A stretch of 64,000 nucleotides of DNA from Pseudomonas sp. DTU12.3 (lineage in GTDB: Bacteria > Pseudomonadota > Gammaproteobacteria > Pseudomonadales > Pseudomonadaceae), in the NCBI RefSeq assembly GCF_004124275.1, contig NZ_CP027218.1:1491501-1555500 (forward strand), in the 5' to 3' direction. The notes below the pieces were generated by a model. That model was not told the origin of the DNA. It made no database searches and was given only the letters and a program-made list of their open reading frames with translations. The translations under genes and the position numbers were made by a program. Positions 54,500-64,000 of the stretch are shown here, piece after piece. Every line of letters begins with the position of its first letter. The first letter of the stretch is position 1.

Positions 54500-55600
54500 A
54501 TGTTCCGCCATGCGTTGTCCTTTGCGTTGCCAGCGAGTCTGGCGTTGTTATTGTCCGCATGCGGTCAGGAAGAGGCGACGCAAGTCACCGTACGACCGGC
54601 CATGGTGGTGCAGCCAGAGCCTTCGGCGCAGGCGATGGAAAGTTATCCGGGCGAGGTGCGCGCCCGTTACGAACCCGATCTGGCGTTCCGTATCGGCGGC
54701 AAAGTCAGCCGACGACTGGTCGACGAAGGTCAGCGCGTGAAGGCTGATCAGCCACTCGCCGAACTCGATCCGCAGGACGTGCGTCTGCAACTCGAAGCCA
54801 CTCGCGCACAAGTGGCCGCCGCGGAAGCCAATCTGACCATGGTGCGCGCCGAGCGTGATCGCTACAAAACCCTGATGGATCGGCAGATGGTCAGCCGCTC
54901 GGCGTATGACAACGCCGAAAACCTTTACCGTTCCGGTGAAGCCCGCCTCAAACAAATCAAAGCCGAATTCAACGTATCGACCAATCAGGCCAGTTACGCG
55001 GTGCTGCGTGCGCCACAGGATGGCGTGGTGGCCAAGCGTTCGGTGGAAGTCGGCCAGGTGGTCGCCGCCGGGCAAACCGTGTTTACCCTCGCCACCGATG
55101 GCGAGCGCGAAGTGTCGATCAGCCTGCCGGAGCAGAGCTTTGGCCGCTTCAAGGTGGGTCAGCCGGTGACCGTCGAATTGTGGACGCAACAGAACCAGCG
55201 CTTCGCCGGGCAGATCCGCGAACTGTCGCCGGCTGCCGATCCACGCTCGCGCACATTCGCCGCACGGATTTCCTTTACCAGCGGCAAAGTCCCGGCGGAA
55301 CTGGGGCAGAGCGCCCGTGTGTTCGTGCAATCGGCCGATGCGCTGTCGCTGTCCGTGCCGCTCTCGGCGCTGACCGCTGAAAACGGCGCGACCTATGTCT
55401 GGGTCGTCAACGGCAATAACACCCTGAAGAAAACCCCGGTGCGCGTCGGCCCGTTCGGCGAGAAAACCGTGCCGGTGCTCGAAGGTCTGAACGCCAGCGA
55501 CTGGGTAGTCGCCGCCGGCGTGCATGTGCTTCTGGAGGGGCAGCAGGTGCGTCCGGTGGATCGCTCCAACCGTGTGGTCAATCTGGCGGACAAGGAGTAA
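54500..55600 (+). CDS. mexJ: RND efflux periplasmic adaptor (MexJ type)
   Basis: 366 residues, membrane-fusion protein. Lipoprotein signal (FALPASLALLLSAC) and the family's barrel-sandwich and hairpin: YPGEVRARYEPDLAFRIGGKVSRRLVDEGQRVKADQPLAELDPQDV (about 45-90), a helical hairpin about 90-150, and LRAPQDGVVAKRSVEVGQVVAAGQTVFTLA (about 172-200). It connects the pump to an outer-membrane channel. No oprM-like gene follows, as in mexJK, so an unlinked channel is expected. The gap to the pump gene is 6 bases. Confidence 0.92.
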   Translation: MFRHALSFALPASLALLLSACGQEEATQVTVRPAMVVQPEPSAQAMESYPGEVRARYEPDLAFRIGGKVSRRLVDEGQRVKADQPLAELDPQDVRLQLEATRAQVAAAEANLTMVRAERDRYKTLMDRQMVSRSAYDNAENLYRSGEARLKQIKAEFNVSTNQASYAVLRAPQDGVVAKRSVEVGQVVAAGQTVFTLATDGEREVSISLPEQSFGRFKVGQPVTVELWTQQNQRFAGQIRELSPAADPRSRTFAARISFTSGKVPAELGQSARVFVQSADALSLSVPLSALTAENGATYVWVVNGNNTLKKTPVRVGPFGEKTVPVLEGLNASDWVVAAGVHVLLEGQQVRPVDRSNRVVNLADKE

Positions 55601-55606
55601 GTCCCG

Positions 55607-58600
55607 ATGCGCTTCAACCTTTCCGAATGGGCGCTGCGCAATCGCCAGATTGTGCTGTTCCTGATGCTTTTGCTGGCCATCGTCGGTGCGTTGTCCTACA
55701 CCAAACTCGGCCAGAGCGAAGACCCGCCGTTCACCTTCAAGGCCATGGTCATTCAGACCCGTTGGCCGGGTGCGACCGCGCAGGAAGTCTCGCGCCAGGT
55801 CACTGAACGCATCGAAAAGAAACTGATGGAAACCGGTGAGTATGAGCGCATCGTGTCGTTCTCGCGCCCCGGCGAATCGCAGGTCACGTTCATTGCCCGC
55901 GACTCGATGCATTCCAAGGAAATCCCCGACCTCTGGTATCAGGTGCGCAAGAAGGTCAGCGACATTCGCCAGACCTTGCCGCCGGACATCCAGGGGCCGT
56001 TTTTCAACGATGAATTCGGCACCACGTTCGGCAATATCTATGCGCTGACCGGCGACGGTTTCGATTACGCCGTGCTCAAGGATTACGCTGATCGCATCCA
56101 GATCCAGCTGCAACGGGTCAAGGACGTCGGCAAGGTCGACTTGCTCGGTTTGCAGGACGAGAAGATCTGGGTCGAGCTGTCCAACGTCAAACTGGCGACC
56201 CTTGGCTTGCCGCTGGCGGCGGTACAACAAGCGCTGCAAGAGCAGAACGCGGTGTCGACCGCCGGGTTCTTTGAAACCGGCAGCGAGCGCTTGCAGTTGC
56301 GGGTTTCGGGGAATTTCAAGACAGTCGATGAGATAAAGAACTTCCCGATCCGCGTTGGTGACCGGACGTTCCGCATTTGCGATGTGGCTGACGTGCGCCG
56401 TGGTTTCAACGATCCTCCGGCGCCGCGCATGCGTTTCATGGGCGAGGACGCGCTCGGTCTGGCCGTGGCGATGAAGGACGGTGGCGACATTCTCGTCCTC
56501 GGCAAAGCGCTGGAAGGCGAGTTCTCGCGCATCCAGAAAAACCTCCCGGCCGGCATGCAATTGCGCAAGGTTTCCGATCAGCCGGCGGCGGTGAAAACCG
56601 GGGTGGGCGAGTTTGTTCAGGTACTGGTCGAAGCGCTGGCGATTGTCTTGCTGGTGAGTTTTTTCTCCCTCGGCGTGCGCACCGGCATGGTCGTCGCGCT
56701 GACCATTCCGCTGGTGCTGGCGATGACCTTCGCCTGCATGTATTACCTCGGCATCGGCCTGCACAAGATCTCCCTCGGTGCGCTGGTGCTGGCGCTCGGA
56801 TTGCTGGTGGACGACGCGATCATCGCCGTGGAAATGATGGCGATCAAAATGGAGCAAGGCTTCGATCGCATTCGTGCGGCGAGTTACGCCTGGACCAGCA
56901 CCGCGTTCCCGATGCTGACCGGTACGTTGATCACTGCCGCCGGTTTCCTGCCGATTGCCACGGCGCAATCCGGCACAGGCGAATACACCCGTTCGATCTT
57001 TCAGGTGGTGACCATCGCGCTGCTCGCCTCCTGGGTCGCGGCAGTGATGTTCGTGCCGTATCTGGGGGAAAAACTGTTGCCGGATCTGGCGAAAATTCAT
57101 GCCGCCAAACACGGCACCGGCGATGGCCAGCCTGATCCATATGGCACGCCGTTTTATCAGCGCGTTCGTCGTTTGGTGGAATGGTGTGTGGCGCACCGCA
57201 AGACTGTGATCGTGTTAACGGTGGGGCTGTTTATCGCTTCGGTGATGTTGTTCCGTTTCGTCCCGCAGCAATTCTTTCCGGCCTCCAACCGACTGGAGTT
57301 GATGGTCGATCTGAAACTGGCTGAAGGCGCGTCCCTGGCCAACACCACAGGCGAGGTCAAACGTCTCGAAGCGATGCTTAAGGATCATGCGGGCATCGAC
57401 AATTACGTGGCCTATGTCGGCACCGGTTCGCCGCGTTTCTACCTGCCGCTCGATCAACAATTGCCGGCGGCGAGCTTCGCCCAGTTTGTGGTGTTGGCGA
57501 AGAACATCGAGGAGCGTGAAGCGCTGCGCAGCTGGTTGATCGAGACACTCAACGAGCAATTCCCGGCGCTGCGTTCGCGGGTCACGCGCCTGGAAAACGG
57601 CCCGCCGGTTGGCTATCCGGTTCAGTTCCGCGTCACCGGCGAACACATCGAAGAAGTCCGTGCATTGGCGCGCAAGGTCGCGGCCAAGGTTCGCGAGAAT
57701 CCGCACGTGGTCAATGTGCATCTGGATTGGGAGGAACCGAGCAAGGTCGTGTACCTGAACATCGATCAGGATCGCGCCCGGGCGCTGGGCGTAAGCACGG
57801 CCAATCTGGCGAAATTCCTGCAGAGTTCGTTGACCGGGTCGAGTGTCAGTCAGTATCGCGAAGACAACGAGTTGATCGAGATTCTGTTGCGCGGCACGGT
57901 GCATGAGCGCACTGAGTTGTCGTTGTTGCCGAGTCTGGCGGTACCGACCGATAACGGCCGCAGCGTGGCGTTGTCGCAGATTGCCACGCTGGAATACGGC
58001 TTTGAGGAAGGGATTATCTGGCATCGCAATCGGCTGCCGAACGTTACCGTACGAGCGGACATCTATGGCAAGGAGCAGCCGGCGACCCTGGTCAAGCAGA
58101 TCATGCCGACGCTGGATTCGATTCGCGCCGAGTTGCCGGATGGTTATCTGCTGGATGTCGGCGGCACCGTGGAAGATTCCGAGCGCGGGCAGAAGTCGGT
58201 GAATGCCGGGGTGCCGATGTTCATCGTCGTGGTGCTGACGTTGCTGATGGTGCAGTTGCGCAGTTTTTCGCGCACGGCGATGGTGTTTTTGACCGCGCCG
58301 TTGGGCTTGATCGGAGTGACATTGTTCCTGATGGTGTTCCGCCAGCCGTTCGGGTTTGTGGCGATGTTGGGGACGATTGCGTTGTCGGGGATGATCATGC
58401 GCAATTCGGTGATTCTGGTGGATCAGATCGAGCAGGATATCGCTTCCGGCCTTAAGCCCTGGCAGGCGATCATCGAGGCGACCGTGCGGCGGTTCCGGCC
58501 GATTGTGTTGACGGCGCTGGCGGCGGTGTTGGCGATGATTCCGTTGTCGCGCAGTGTGTTTTTCGGGCCGATGGCGGTGGCGATCATGGGCGGGTTGATT

Positions 58601-58675
58601 GTCGCTACGGCGTTGACTCTTTTGTTTTTGCCGGCGTTGTATGCGGCTTGGTTCAGGGTTCGGCGCGAGGCTTGA
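55607..58675 (+). CDS. mexK: RND efflux transporter (MexK type)
   Basis: 1022 residues with the 12-helix RND fold. First helix about 12-32 (IVLFLMLLLAIVGALSYTKLG). The proton-relay aspartates are in LVLALGLLVDDAIIAVEMM (about 393-411), where two adjacent Asp are visible. GTLITAAGFLPIA precedes the second half, and the last helices end in FLPALYAAWFRVRREA. The order regulator-adaptor-pump and the similarity suggest MexK; substrates are inferred only (MexJK exports triclosan and, with OprM, macrolides). Confidence 0.93.
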   Translation: MRFNLSEWALRNRQIVLFLMLLLAIVGALSYTKLGQSEDPPFTFKAMVIQTRWPGATAQEVSRQVTERIEKKLMETGEYERIVSFSRPGESQVTFIARDSMHSKEIPDLWYQVRKKVSDIRQTLPPDIQGPFFNDEFGTTFGNIYALTGDGFDYAVLKDYADRIQIQLQRVKDVGKVDLLGLQDEKIWVELSNVKLATLGLPLAAVQQALQEQNAVSTAGFFETGSERLQLRVSGNFKTVDEIKNFPIRVGDRTFRICDVADVRRGFNDPPAPRMRFMGEDALGLAVAMKDGGDILVLGKALEGEFSRIQKNLPAGMQLRKVSDQPAAVKTGVGEFVQVLVEALAIVLLVSFFSLGVRTGMVVALTIPLVLAMTFACMYYLGIGLHKISLGALVLALGLLVDDAIIAVEMMAIKMEQGFDRIRAASYAWTSTAFPMLTGTLITAAGFLPIATAQSGTGEYTRSIFQVVTIALLASWVAAVMFVPYLGEKLLPDLAKIHAAKHGTGDGQPDPYGTPFYQRVRRLVEWCVAHRKTVIVLTVGLFIASVMLFRFVPQQFFPASNRLELMVDLKLAEGASLANTTGEVKRLEAMLKDHAGIDNYVAYVGTGSPRFYLPLDQQLPAASFAQFVVLAKNIEEREALRSWLIETLNEQFPALRSRVTRLENGPPVGYPVQFRVTGEHIEEVRALARKVAAKVRENPHVVNVHLDWEEPSKVVYLNIDQDRARALGVSTANLAKFLQSSLTGSSVSQYREDNELIEILLRGTVHERTELSLLPSLAVPTDNGRSVALSQIATLEYGFEEGIIWHRNRLPNVTVRADIYGKEQPATLVKQIMPTLDSIRAELPDGYLLDVGGTVEDSERGQKSVNAGVPMFIVVVLTLLMVQLRSFSRTAMVFLTAPLGLIGVTLFLMVFRQPFGFVAMLGTIALSGMIMRNSVILVDQIEQDIASGLKPWQAIIEATVRRFRPIVLTALAAVLAMIPLSRSVFFGPMAVAIMGGLIVATALTLLFLPALYAAWFRVRREA

Positions 58676-58808
58676 TCTTTGGTTTGACGTGGCGGCCTTC
58701 GGGCCGACCATGTTTTGGGTGTTCCTTGTGAATATCCGTTTCTGCGGGGATCAAAAGCAGGCGAGCTGACACTCGGCCTGATTGGGGGGCGGGTTTGCCG
58801 TGATTCCA

Positions 58809-58900
58809 TGTAGGAGCTGCCGAAGGCTGCGATCTTTTGATCTTGTCTTTGATATAAATACTCAAGATCAAAAGATCGCAGCCTTCGGCAGCTCCTACAC
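58809..58900. repeat. REP pair, type B
   Basis: TGTAGGAGCTGCCGAAGGCT and its inverse AGCCTTCGGCAGCTCCTACA, extended by GCGATCTTTTGATCTTG / CAAGATCAAAAGATCGC-like arms, at the convergent end of mexK and the DUF4197 gene. Confidence 0.94.
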
Positions 58901-58906
58901 GGTGGG

Positions 58907-59596
58907 TTACAGCGTCCCGAACACCTTCTTCGCCAGGCTGGTCGCCGCAGCGGCAGGGTTTTGACGGATGGTTTCTTCCTGTTTGCCGATCATTTCGAAC
59001 AAGCCATTGAGCGCTTGTTCGGTGACGTAGTTTTCGACATTGGCGCTCTTCGCATCAACAACACCGAAGGCTGCAGCCTGGCCGGCGAACGAGTTGTACT
59101 TCTGCGCTACGCCAACCTTGTCGGTGGCCTGTTTGACGATCGGCAAGAACTTGGCGCGGATCTGTTCGCGGCTGGATTTGTCGAGGTATTGCGTGGCCGA
59201 ATCCTTGCCGCCGCTGAGGATGCCCTTGGCGTCTTCCACGCTCATTTTCTTCACGGCATCGACGAGGATGGGCTGGGCCTGAGTCACGGCGCTTTCCGCC
59301 GCTTTGTTCATCGCAGTTTCGAGTTCTTCGACCTGAGCGCCCATGCCAAACGCTTTCATCTTGCTGGCAGCTTTGCCGAGTTTGCCCGGCAGTTCGATCT
59401 TCACATCGGGGTTGTTGCTGAAGCCACCCGGGGTGCCCAGTTGTTTGACGGCAATTTGCGCACCTTGGGTCAGGGTGTCCTTGAGGCCGCCGGTAGCGTC
59501 TTTTTGTGACAGATCGCTAAGCGACAGGGCCATGGCGTTGGCGCAGATCATCAGGCCCGCGCACAGGCCGGCGAAGCGAAGGGTAGGGCGGAGCAT
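58907..59596 (-). CDS. DUF4197 family periplasmic protein
   Basis: 229 residues. Signal peptide (LRFAGLCAGLMICANAMA), then the helical DUF4197 domain: LSDLSQKDATGGLKDTLTQGAQIAVKQLG (about 25-53), VEELETAMNKAAESAVTQAQPILVDAVKKMSVEDAKGIL. Function unknown. It has the place next to mexK that it has in P. aeruginosa. The two following YbaY-type genes on the same strand are upstream of it. Confidence 0.9.
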   Translation of the reverse strand: MLRPTLRFAGLCAGLMICANAMALSLSDLSQKDATGGLKDTLTQGAQIAVKQLGTPGGFSNNPDVKIELPGKLGKAASKMKAFGMGAQVEELETAMNKAAESAVTQAQPILVDAVKKMSVEDAKGILSGGKDSATQYLDKSSREQIRAKFLPIVKQATDKVGVAQKYNSFAGQAAAFGVVDAKSANVENYVTEQALNGLFEMIGKQEETIRQNPAAAATSLAKKVFGTL

Positions 59597-59623
59597 GGCG
59601 GCTTCCTTGTTGCAGAATATGAA

Positions 59624-60022
59624 TTAACGAATGGCGTCGACGCGGATTTTCAGCGGCTGCGGGTCGTTGCCGTCGAGTTGCACGGCGTGGTTTTCGGTGG
59701 TGATGAACATCAGCTCACCATTCACTTCAATGCGTGCGCTGACCGAATAACGGTGACCGGGTTTGACTTGCGCAGGATCGTAGCTCAAGTGAAAAGGCAG
59801 TGGTACCTGACCTTGGACCGGGCCTTTCTGCTCGTCGAGTACGACGGCGGGCGCATCGGCCAGAGAAATGTCTTGCAGGCTCACGCTGAGGGTCGCGCTC
59901 GGTGGCAGGGCGATGCGCTGCAGGTAGAACACTTCGCCATCGAGGCCGACCTTGCCGGCCGGTGTGGTCGATTGGCAGGCGCTCAACAAAGTGGCAGCGG
60001 CGAGAAGGGTGAGTTTTTTCAT
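59624..60022 (-). CDS. YbaY-family lipoprotein
   Basis: 132 residues. Lipoprotein signal (MKKLTLLAAATLLSAC, Cys16) and one YbaY/YscW-type beta-sandwich: VFYLQRIALPPSATLSVSLQDISLADAPAVVLDEQ, PLPFHLSYDPAQVKPGHRYSVSARIEVNGELMFIT. These are small lipoproteins that act as pilotins or have unknown roles. Spaced 51 bases from the next YbaY-like gene. Confidence 0.9.
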   Translation of the reverse strand: MKKLTLLAAATLLSACQSTTPAGKVGLDGEVFYLQRIALPPSATLSVSLQDISLADAPAVVLDEQKGPVQGQVPLPFHLSYDPAQVKPGHRYSVSARIEVNGELMFITTENHAVQLDGNDPQPLKIRVDAIR

Positions 60023-60073
60023 CGGGACCTCTGTGACTTTTGCACCGGAAGAATCCCGGCACCGAAGGGGAAT

Positions 60074-60760
60074 CTAGCGGATTTTGTCCTTAACGTCAGT
60101 GAACAAACGTAATGGTTTTTTCAGCCATTGCGCAATCCACTGCGATAGCCACGAGCCCAGGTTGGGCGAAACCGGCGCAAGTTCGACATGCGACGGCGTG
60201 ACCAGAATGGATTGACGGTAGCGATTTTCAACACCGCTTAACGCATAACGCTTACCGGGCATGACGCTGTCCGGATCGTATTGCAGATAAAACGAAGCGG
60301 CGGTTCGTTCATCGTGTGTGATGCGGGCAAGTTGTGCCTCGGGATGATCTGCATCGTGCAGGCTGATCGTTACAGCTTCGTGTTCAGCAATCGTGCGCGG
60401 CTCCTGAACTTGCACATGCAAAAAACCGATCGGACTCAGATGCAGCGTCTGTCGGTGCGGGGCTGTGTTGACGATAACAAAGTAATCCAGCGCCAACAGA
60501 AGTGGCTGTTGGTCATGAAACATTTGAACGTTGATCTGATATTTCACGCCGACATCGTGGTAGTGATGCGGGAAAGAGAACTTCCAGTCGACATCGAAAA
60601 CTGACGAGTGTCGCCAGTCTTTGATGGTAATCGGCGAAGTTAAAGTAATGGCTTTGACGCTGACCACCGTTTCATTCTCACCGCCCTCAGGAGCGCGGAA
60701 GTCTGGGGGCAGACGGAAGTCGACGGTGACAATGGGAGTTTGTTCTTGCAACAGGCTCAT
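60074..60760 (-). CDS. Hypothetical protein with YbaY-like domain(s), no signal peptide
   Basis: 228 residues. The C-terminal half (GFLHVQVQEPRTIAEHEAVTISLHDADHPEAQLARITHDERTAASFYLQYDPDSVMPGKRYALSG, about 130-193) follows the YbaY pattern seen in the neighbour. The N-terminal half (FDVDWKFSFPHHYHDVGVKYQINVQMF) may be a second, diverged copy. The last 35 residues are amphipathic (WLSQWIAQWLKKPLRLF). No signal or lipobox at the start. Confidence 0.75.
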   Translation of the reverse strand: MSLLQEQTPIVTVDFRLPPDFRAPEGGENETVVSVKAITLTSPITIKDWRHSSVFDVDWKFSFPHHYHDVGVKYQINVQMFHDQQPLLLALDYFVIVNTAPHRQTLHLSPIGFLHVQVQEPRTIAEHEAVTISLHDADHPEAQLARITHDERTAASFYLQYDPDSVMPGKRYALSGVENRYRQSILVTPSHVELAPVSPNLGSWLSQWIAQWLKKPLRLFTDVKDKIR

Positions 60761-60811
60761 CTCGATATCTTTATCGCGATTAATAAAGTGAGCCTATTTA
60801 TTCACGAATCA

Positions 60812-60847
60812 ACTAACGAGAGAACCCGGCGGGCTCTCCGTTAGTTA
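60812..60847. other. Long hairpin after plsB
   Basis: AACTAACG and CGTTAGTT are outer arms, AGAG/CTCT and CCCG/CGGG inner arms with one-base bulges. It lies between the plsB stop and the next gene. No T run, so it may be an RNA end-protecting hairpin rather than a terminator. Confidence 0.5.
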
Positions 60848-60857
60848 TCGGCAAGTT

Positions 60858-63356
60858 TCAGCCTTCGGCAATGACCGCCGTTTCAGCCGCATCTTCACTG
60901 CGATGCAATGCCACTTGGCGGATCGACAATCGAATGTCCGCTGGCAGTACGCGCTTCGCCGCACCTTCCGCCAGTTCACCGAGCAGTTCGTGATAGCTGA
61001 GCTTGCCGGCCTCGTCGCGACGCAGCACGTCGAGGTCGAGCAGGGTCTGGATAAAGTGACGGAACAGGCTCTTGTCGAAGAACTCCGGGGCATTGAGGCC
61101 ATGGAGGATCGACAGGCGCTGGGCCATCACGGTGCAGAGGTCTTCAAGCTCTTCGGCGCTGATGCTGTTCTGGCCGCTGTTGAGTAGCAAGGACACGGTC
61201 ATGTAGAAGCGCTGCAAGGTCTGCGCGATGCTCTTCGACAGCAGCGTCAGCAAGACAAAATGTCGCGAACTCGGTGCCGGGCGCAGGTAAACATCCTTCT
61301 CGAAGCGCAGCAAGCCTTGCTCGACAAACGCTTCCAGCCACTGATCGACCACGCCATCCAGTTCTTCCAGAGACCAGCGAATGAACAGCTCCGATTGCAG
61401 GTACGGATACAGCGCACGGGTGTAGCGCAGGATCTGTTCGCGGCTCATGCGCGAAGCGCTCTGGAAGAAACTCGCGAGCAGCGCCGGCAGGGCGAAAATG
61501 TGCAAAACGTTGTTGCGGTAGTAAGTCATCAGGACGGCGTTCTGCTCATCCAGATAAAGAATCTTGCCCAGCGCATCGTTCTGCTCGGCGAGCAAGTCCA
61601 TGTCCTTCACATGTTCGATCAACGCGCGACCATCACCTTCCGGCAGCGTGGTGTGTGGCGAATACGGAACCTTGCGCAGCAGCGCCAGATACAAATCCAG
61701 CACGCGGGCCATGGCGCGATCGTCCAGCGCCAGGCGCGTGGTCGACAGCAGCGCCAGCGCTACCAGGTTGACCGGGTTGATCGCCGCTGCTTCGTTCAAA
61801 TGCTGCGCGACTTTCTCGCCGAGCCGGTTGGTGGTTTCGTTGAGCCATGCCGGTTTGTACTGCGGGCCGAGTTCCTGCTGGCGCCAGTCCGGTTGCTCGG
61901 CGTCGAGGAATTCCGCCAGTTTGATCGGCTCACCGAAGTTCACCGCGACCTGACCAAAGCGTTGCTTGAGTGCGCCGATGACTTTGAAGATGTCGAAGAT
62001 CGATTCTTTCTTCTTGCTCGCCCCGCGAAGTTCGCCGAGGTAGGTACGACCTTCCAGCACGCGCTCGTAACCGATGTACACCGGCACAAACACGATCGGC
62101 ATCCGCGACGAACGCAGGAAACTGCGCAAGGTGATCGCGAGCATGCCAGTTTTCGGTTGCAGCATGCGCCCGGTGCGCGAACGGCCGCCCTCGACGAAAT
62201 ATTCGACCGGGAAGCCTTTGGTGAACAGGGTGTGCAGATACTCGTTGAACACCGAGGTGTACAGCGGGTTGCCCTTGAATGTGCGGCGCATGAAGAACGC
62301 GCCGCCACGCCGCAGCAGGCTGCCGATCACCGGCATGTTGAGGTTGATCCCGGCGGCGATGTGCGGCGGGGTCAGGCCGTTGCGGAACAGCAAATACGAG
62401 AGCAGCAGGTAATCGATGTGGCTGCGGTGGCACGGCACGTAGATCACTTCGTGACCCTGGGCGACCTTCTGCACGCCTTCGATGTGATTGACCTTGATGC
62501 CGTCGTAGATCTTGTTCCAGAACCAGCTAAGTACCACTTCAAGGAAGCGGATCGCGGTGTAGGTGTAGTCCGAGGCGATTTCGTTGCCGTATCGCAGGGC
62601 CTGCGCCTTGGCTTTTTCCGGCGAGATGTTTTCGCGCTCGGCTTCGTCGAGGATCGCTTGCTTGACCAGCGGCTGGTTGAGCAGGCCTTTGACCAGATTG
62701 CGGCGGTGGGAAATGTCCGGGCCGATCACCGCTGCTTTGAGATTGCGGAAGTGTACGCGCAGGATCCGCTGGGCCATGCGCACGGTGCGTTCGTGGCCCT
62801 TGTTGTGCTCGATCAGCTCACGCAGGTGAATCGGCGCGGAGAACTGCACGCGGGTTTTACGGCCGAGAACGATGATGCTCAGCAATCGACGCAGGCGCCC
62901 GGTGACTGCCCAGCTGTCGGCGAAGAGCAGCTTCCACGGACTGTTTTCGCTGTCCGGCGACTGGCCCCAGAACACGCTGACCGGGATGATTTGCGCGTCT
63001 TCGGCAGCGTTCTGGGTGAGGGCGCTGACCAATCGGGTCAGGGTCGGCGGTGCACCGCGTTTGTCCTGGCGACCGAGCCAGTCCGGATCCGGCGTCAGAT
63101 AGAAAAACGCCGCCGGTTCGACCAGCGAACCGACCGACACCGGCAGCACCGGACGCGGCAGGCCGGCCTTGGTGCACTCGGTGTCGAGCACGGCCAGATC
63201 GGTCAGCGAAGGATTTTGCAGGACGTAGAACACCGGACGACTGCGGTCGAGGTTGAGGGTGAACGACGACTGGTTGATCGTCTCCGAGCGAACCCAGAGA
63301 TACAACAGTCGGCGCAAGGTGCCAAACACAAGACGGCGGAACGGGGAACGGGTCAT
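60858..63356 (-). CDS. plsB: Glycerol-3-phosphate acyltransferase PlsB
   Basis: 832 residues. Acylates glycerol-3-phosphate at sn-1, the first step of phospholipid synthesis, at the inner membrane. Acyltransferase motifs in order: [18 protein letters not shown] (HX4D, about 304-321), [41 protein letters not shown] (about 384-404), [15 protein letters not shown]. The start [11 protein letters not shown] (ATG 63356) gives the usual family length. It is divergent from the cold-shock gene. Confidence 0.96.
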   Translation of the reverse strand: MTRSPFRRLVFGTLRRLLYLWVRSETINQSSFTLNLDRSRPVFYVLQNPSLTDLAVLDTECTKAGLPRPVLPVSVGSLVEPAAFFYLTPDPDWLGRQDKRGAPPTLTRLVSALTQNAAEDAQIIPVSVFWGQSPDSENSPWKLLFADSWAVTGRLRRLLSIIVLGRKTRVQFSAPIHLRELIEHNKGHERTVRMAQRILRVHFRNLKAAVIGPDISHRRNLVKGLLNQPLVKQAILDEAERENISPEKAKAQALRYGNEIASDYTYTAIRFLEVVLSWFWNKIYDGIKVNHIEGVQKVAQGHEVIYVPCHRSHIDYLLLSYLLFRNGLTPPHIAAGINLNMPVIGSLLRRGGAFFMRRTFKGNPLYTSVFNEYLHTLFTKGFPVEYFVEGGRSRTGRMLQPKTGMLAITLRSFLRSSRMPIVFVPVYIGYERVLEGRTYLGELRGASKKKESIFDIFKVIGALKQRFGQVAVNFGEPIKLAEFLDAEQPDWRQQELGPQYKPAWLNETTNRLGEKVAQHLNEAAAINPVNLVALALLSTTRLALDDRAMARVLDLYLALLRKVPYSPHTTLPEGDGRALIEHVKDMDLLAEQNDALGKILYLDEQNAVLMTYYRNNVLHIFALPALLASFFQSASRMSREQILRYTRALYPYLQSELFIRWSLEELDGVVDQWLEAFVEQGLLRFEKDVYLRPAPSSRHFVLLTLLSKSIAQTLQRFYMTVSLLLNSGQNSISAEELEDLCTVMAQRLSILHGLNAPEFFDKSLFRHFIQTLLDLDVLRRDEAGKLSYHELLGELAEGAAKRVLPADIRLSIRQVALHRSEDAAETAVIAEG

Positions 63357-63458
63357 ACGGCTTCTGCGTGAGTGAATAAAACCGAGCAGATGCTCGGGCG
63401 GTCGATAGTGTGCCGGATTCGCTGAAAATCGGCAAAAAAGCGGCGAAGTATTCTCCTG

Positions 63459-63486
63459 TTGAGAGTTTTCGCGCCTGTCATATACT
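63459..63486 (+). promoter_or_regulatory. Sigma-70 promoter of the cold-shock gene
   Basis: TTGAGA (63459-63464), 16-base spacer, TATACT (63481-63486). The resulting 5' leader is about 100 bases, which is long for its size, as is usual for cold-shock mRNAs whose leader folds with temperature. Confidence 0.75.
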
Positions 63487-63594
63487 CGGCGGTCTGTCGC
63501 CGGGGTCCTTTTATGGACGTCGGACGCAGGTTGATGTTCCGCAAAGGCTTTCCTGCGAAAAGCCTGTTCAATAATAAAAAAGGAGTATGAACAG

Positions 63595-63804
63595 ATGGCA
63601 ACCCGTGAAACCGGCAACGTGAAGTGGTTCAACGACGCCAAGGGCTACGGCTTTATCCAGCGCGAAGACGGGGTGGACGTGTTCGTGCACTACCGCGCGA
63701 TTCGCGGCGAAGGGCACCGATCGCTGACTGAAGGCCAGCAGGTTGAATACGCGGTGATTACTGGCGAGAAGGGCTTGCAGGCTGAGGATGTGGTAGGCCT
63801 GTAA
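63595..63804 (+). CDS. Cold-shock protein (CspA family)
   Basis: 69 residues, single cold-shock domain with both RNA-binding motifs: [16 protein letters not shown] (RNP1, about 7-22) and [18 protein letters not shown] (RNP2-type VFVHY, about 27-44). It binds single-stranded nucleic acid as an RNA chaperone. AAGGAG lies 9 bases before the ATG. Confidence 0.95.
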   Translation: MATRETGNVKWFNDAKGYGFIQREDGVDVFVHYRAIRGEGHRSLTEGQQVEYAVITGEKGLQAEDVVGL

Positions 63805-63833
63805 CACAGACCTCCAAAACGCCGAAAAACCAA

Positions 63834-63923
63834 TGTGGGAGCGGGCTTGCTCGCGAATGCGGTGTATCAGTCAACGTTCATATCGACTGATACACCGCAT
63901 TCGCGAGCAAGCCCGCTCCCACA
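63834..63923. repeat. REP pair, type A
   Basis: TGTGGGAGCGGGCTTGCTCG with CGAATGCGGTGTA and the inverse TACACCGCATTCGCGAGCAAGC with CCGCTCCCACA, loop about 20 bases, between the cold-shock gene and the partial gene at the end. Confidence 0.94.
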
Positions 63924-63936
63924 TTTGGAACTGCTT

Positions 63937-64000
63937 TTAAGCTGTTTTCCAGGTGATTTCTTCTTCACCGTCGGCGCTGATGCGCATCCAGCGATCCGCC
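63937..64000 (-). CDS. C-terminal end of an unidentified gene (partial)
   Basis: The last 20 codons before a TAA at 63939-63937 read ADRWMRISADGEEEITWKTA. Too little is present to name it. The gene continues outside the window on the minus strand. Confidence 0.5.
   Translation of the reverse strand, partial: ADRWMRISADGEEEITWKTA

Noticed and set aside
54548..57196. Very long open frame on the minus strand opposite mexJK
   Set aside because: It runs antisense to a well-supported adaptor and pump, has a His/Arg/Gln-rich composition typical of GC-rich shadow frames, and no motif.
61260..63371. 703-codon open frame on the plus strand opposite plsB
   Set aside because: Shadow of the plsB gene: arginine- and histidine-rich, no recognisable domain, and no ribosome binding site.

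Overview
The window is a chromosomal segment of a Pseudomonas of the fluorescens group. The evidence is GC-rich coding sequence, gene order that matches the P. aeruginosa PAO1 block from wspA through prfB, lysS, ppc, adk, tsaB, rsmJ, mexLJK and plsB, a full wsp operon, Pseudomonas-restricted families (DUF3509, DUF4398 lipoproteins), and many short palindromic REP pairs of two families between genes. No rRNA, tRNA, CRISPR array, insertion sequence or replication origin was seen.

Region by region. 1-1.6 kb: the end of hom and thrC (threonine synthesis). 1.7-4.2 kb: a BvgS-like sensor that stops after its PAS domain, a lone degenerate receiver domain, and a DUF3509 protein. 4.2-12 kb: a periplasmic solute-binding-like protein, a CaiB-type CoA transferase, yaeQ, recJ, an Old Yellow Enzyme and opgD. 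12.2-15.5 kb: a small accessory island with an RHH/ParE toxin-antitoxin pair, a Bro-N antirepressor behind a prophage-type leader, and an isolated two-gene phosphoribosyltransferase + SLOG operon. 15.5-25.6 kb: a long minus-strand polyamine/GABA locus with a LysR regulator, two gamma-aminobutyraldehyde dehydrogenase paralogues, a ydcSTUV-type ABC transporter and an APC permease. 25.8-26.5 kb: a TerB-like DUF533 protein.

26.8-35.3 kb: wspABCDEFR, a surface-sensing chemotaxis-like pathway that ends in the diguanylate cyclase WspR. Genes A to F overlap by 1-4 bases. 35.5-44 kb: prfB with its programmed frameshift, lysS, a TetR regulator, envelope lipoproteins, a DUF1704 (MATCAP-like) protein, and an OmpA/DUF4398 lipoprotein pair behind a probable AlgU/sigma-22 promoter. 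44.3-53.7 kb: ppc, adk, tsaB, a DUF72 protein, a PEP-mutase-family enzyme, an extensin-like M15-type protein, a protein built on a duplicated motif, and rsmJ. 53.8-58.7 kb: the mexL regulator divergent from the mexJK RND efflux pair. 58.9-64 kb: DUF4197 and two YbaY-type genes, plsB, a cold-shock protein with a clear promoter, and the tail of one more gene.

The strongest candidates for something undescribed are the phosphoribosyltransferase-SLOG pair at 14.3-15.5 kb and the leader/antirepressor unit next to it. Almost everything else is core genome.
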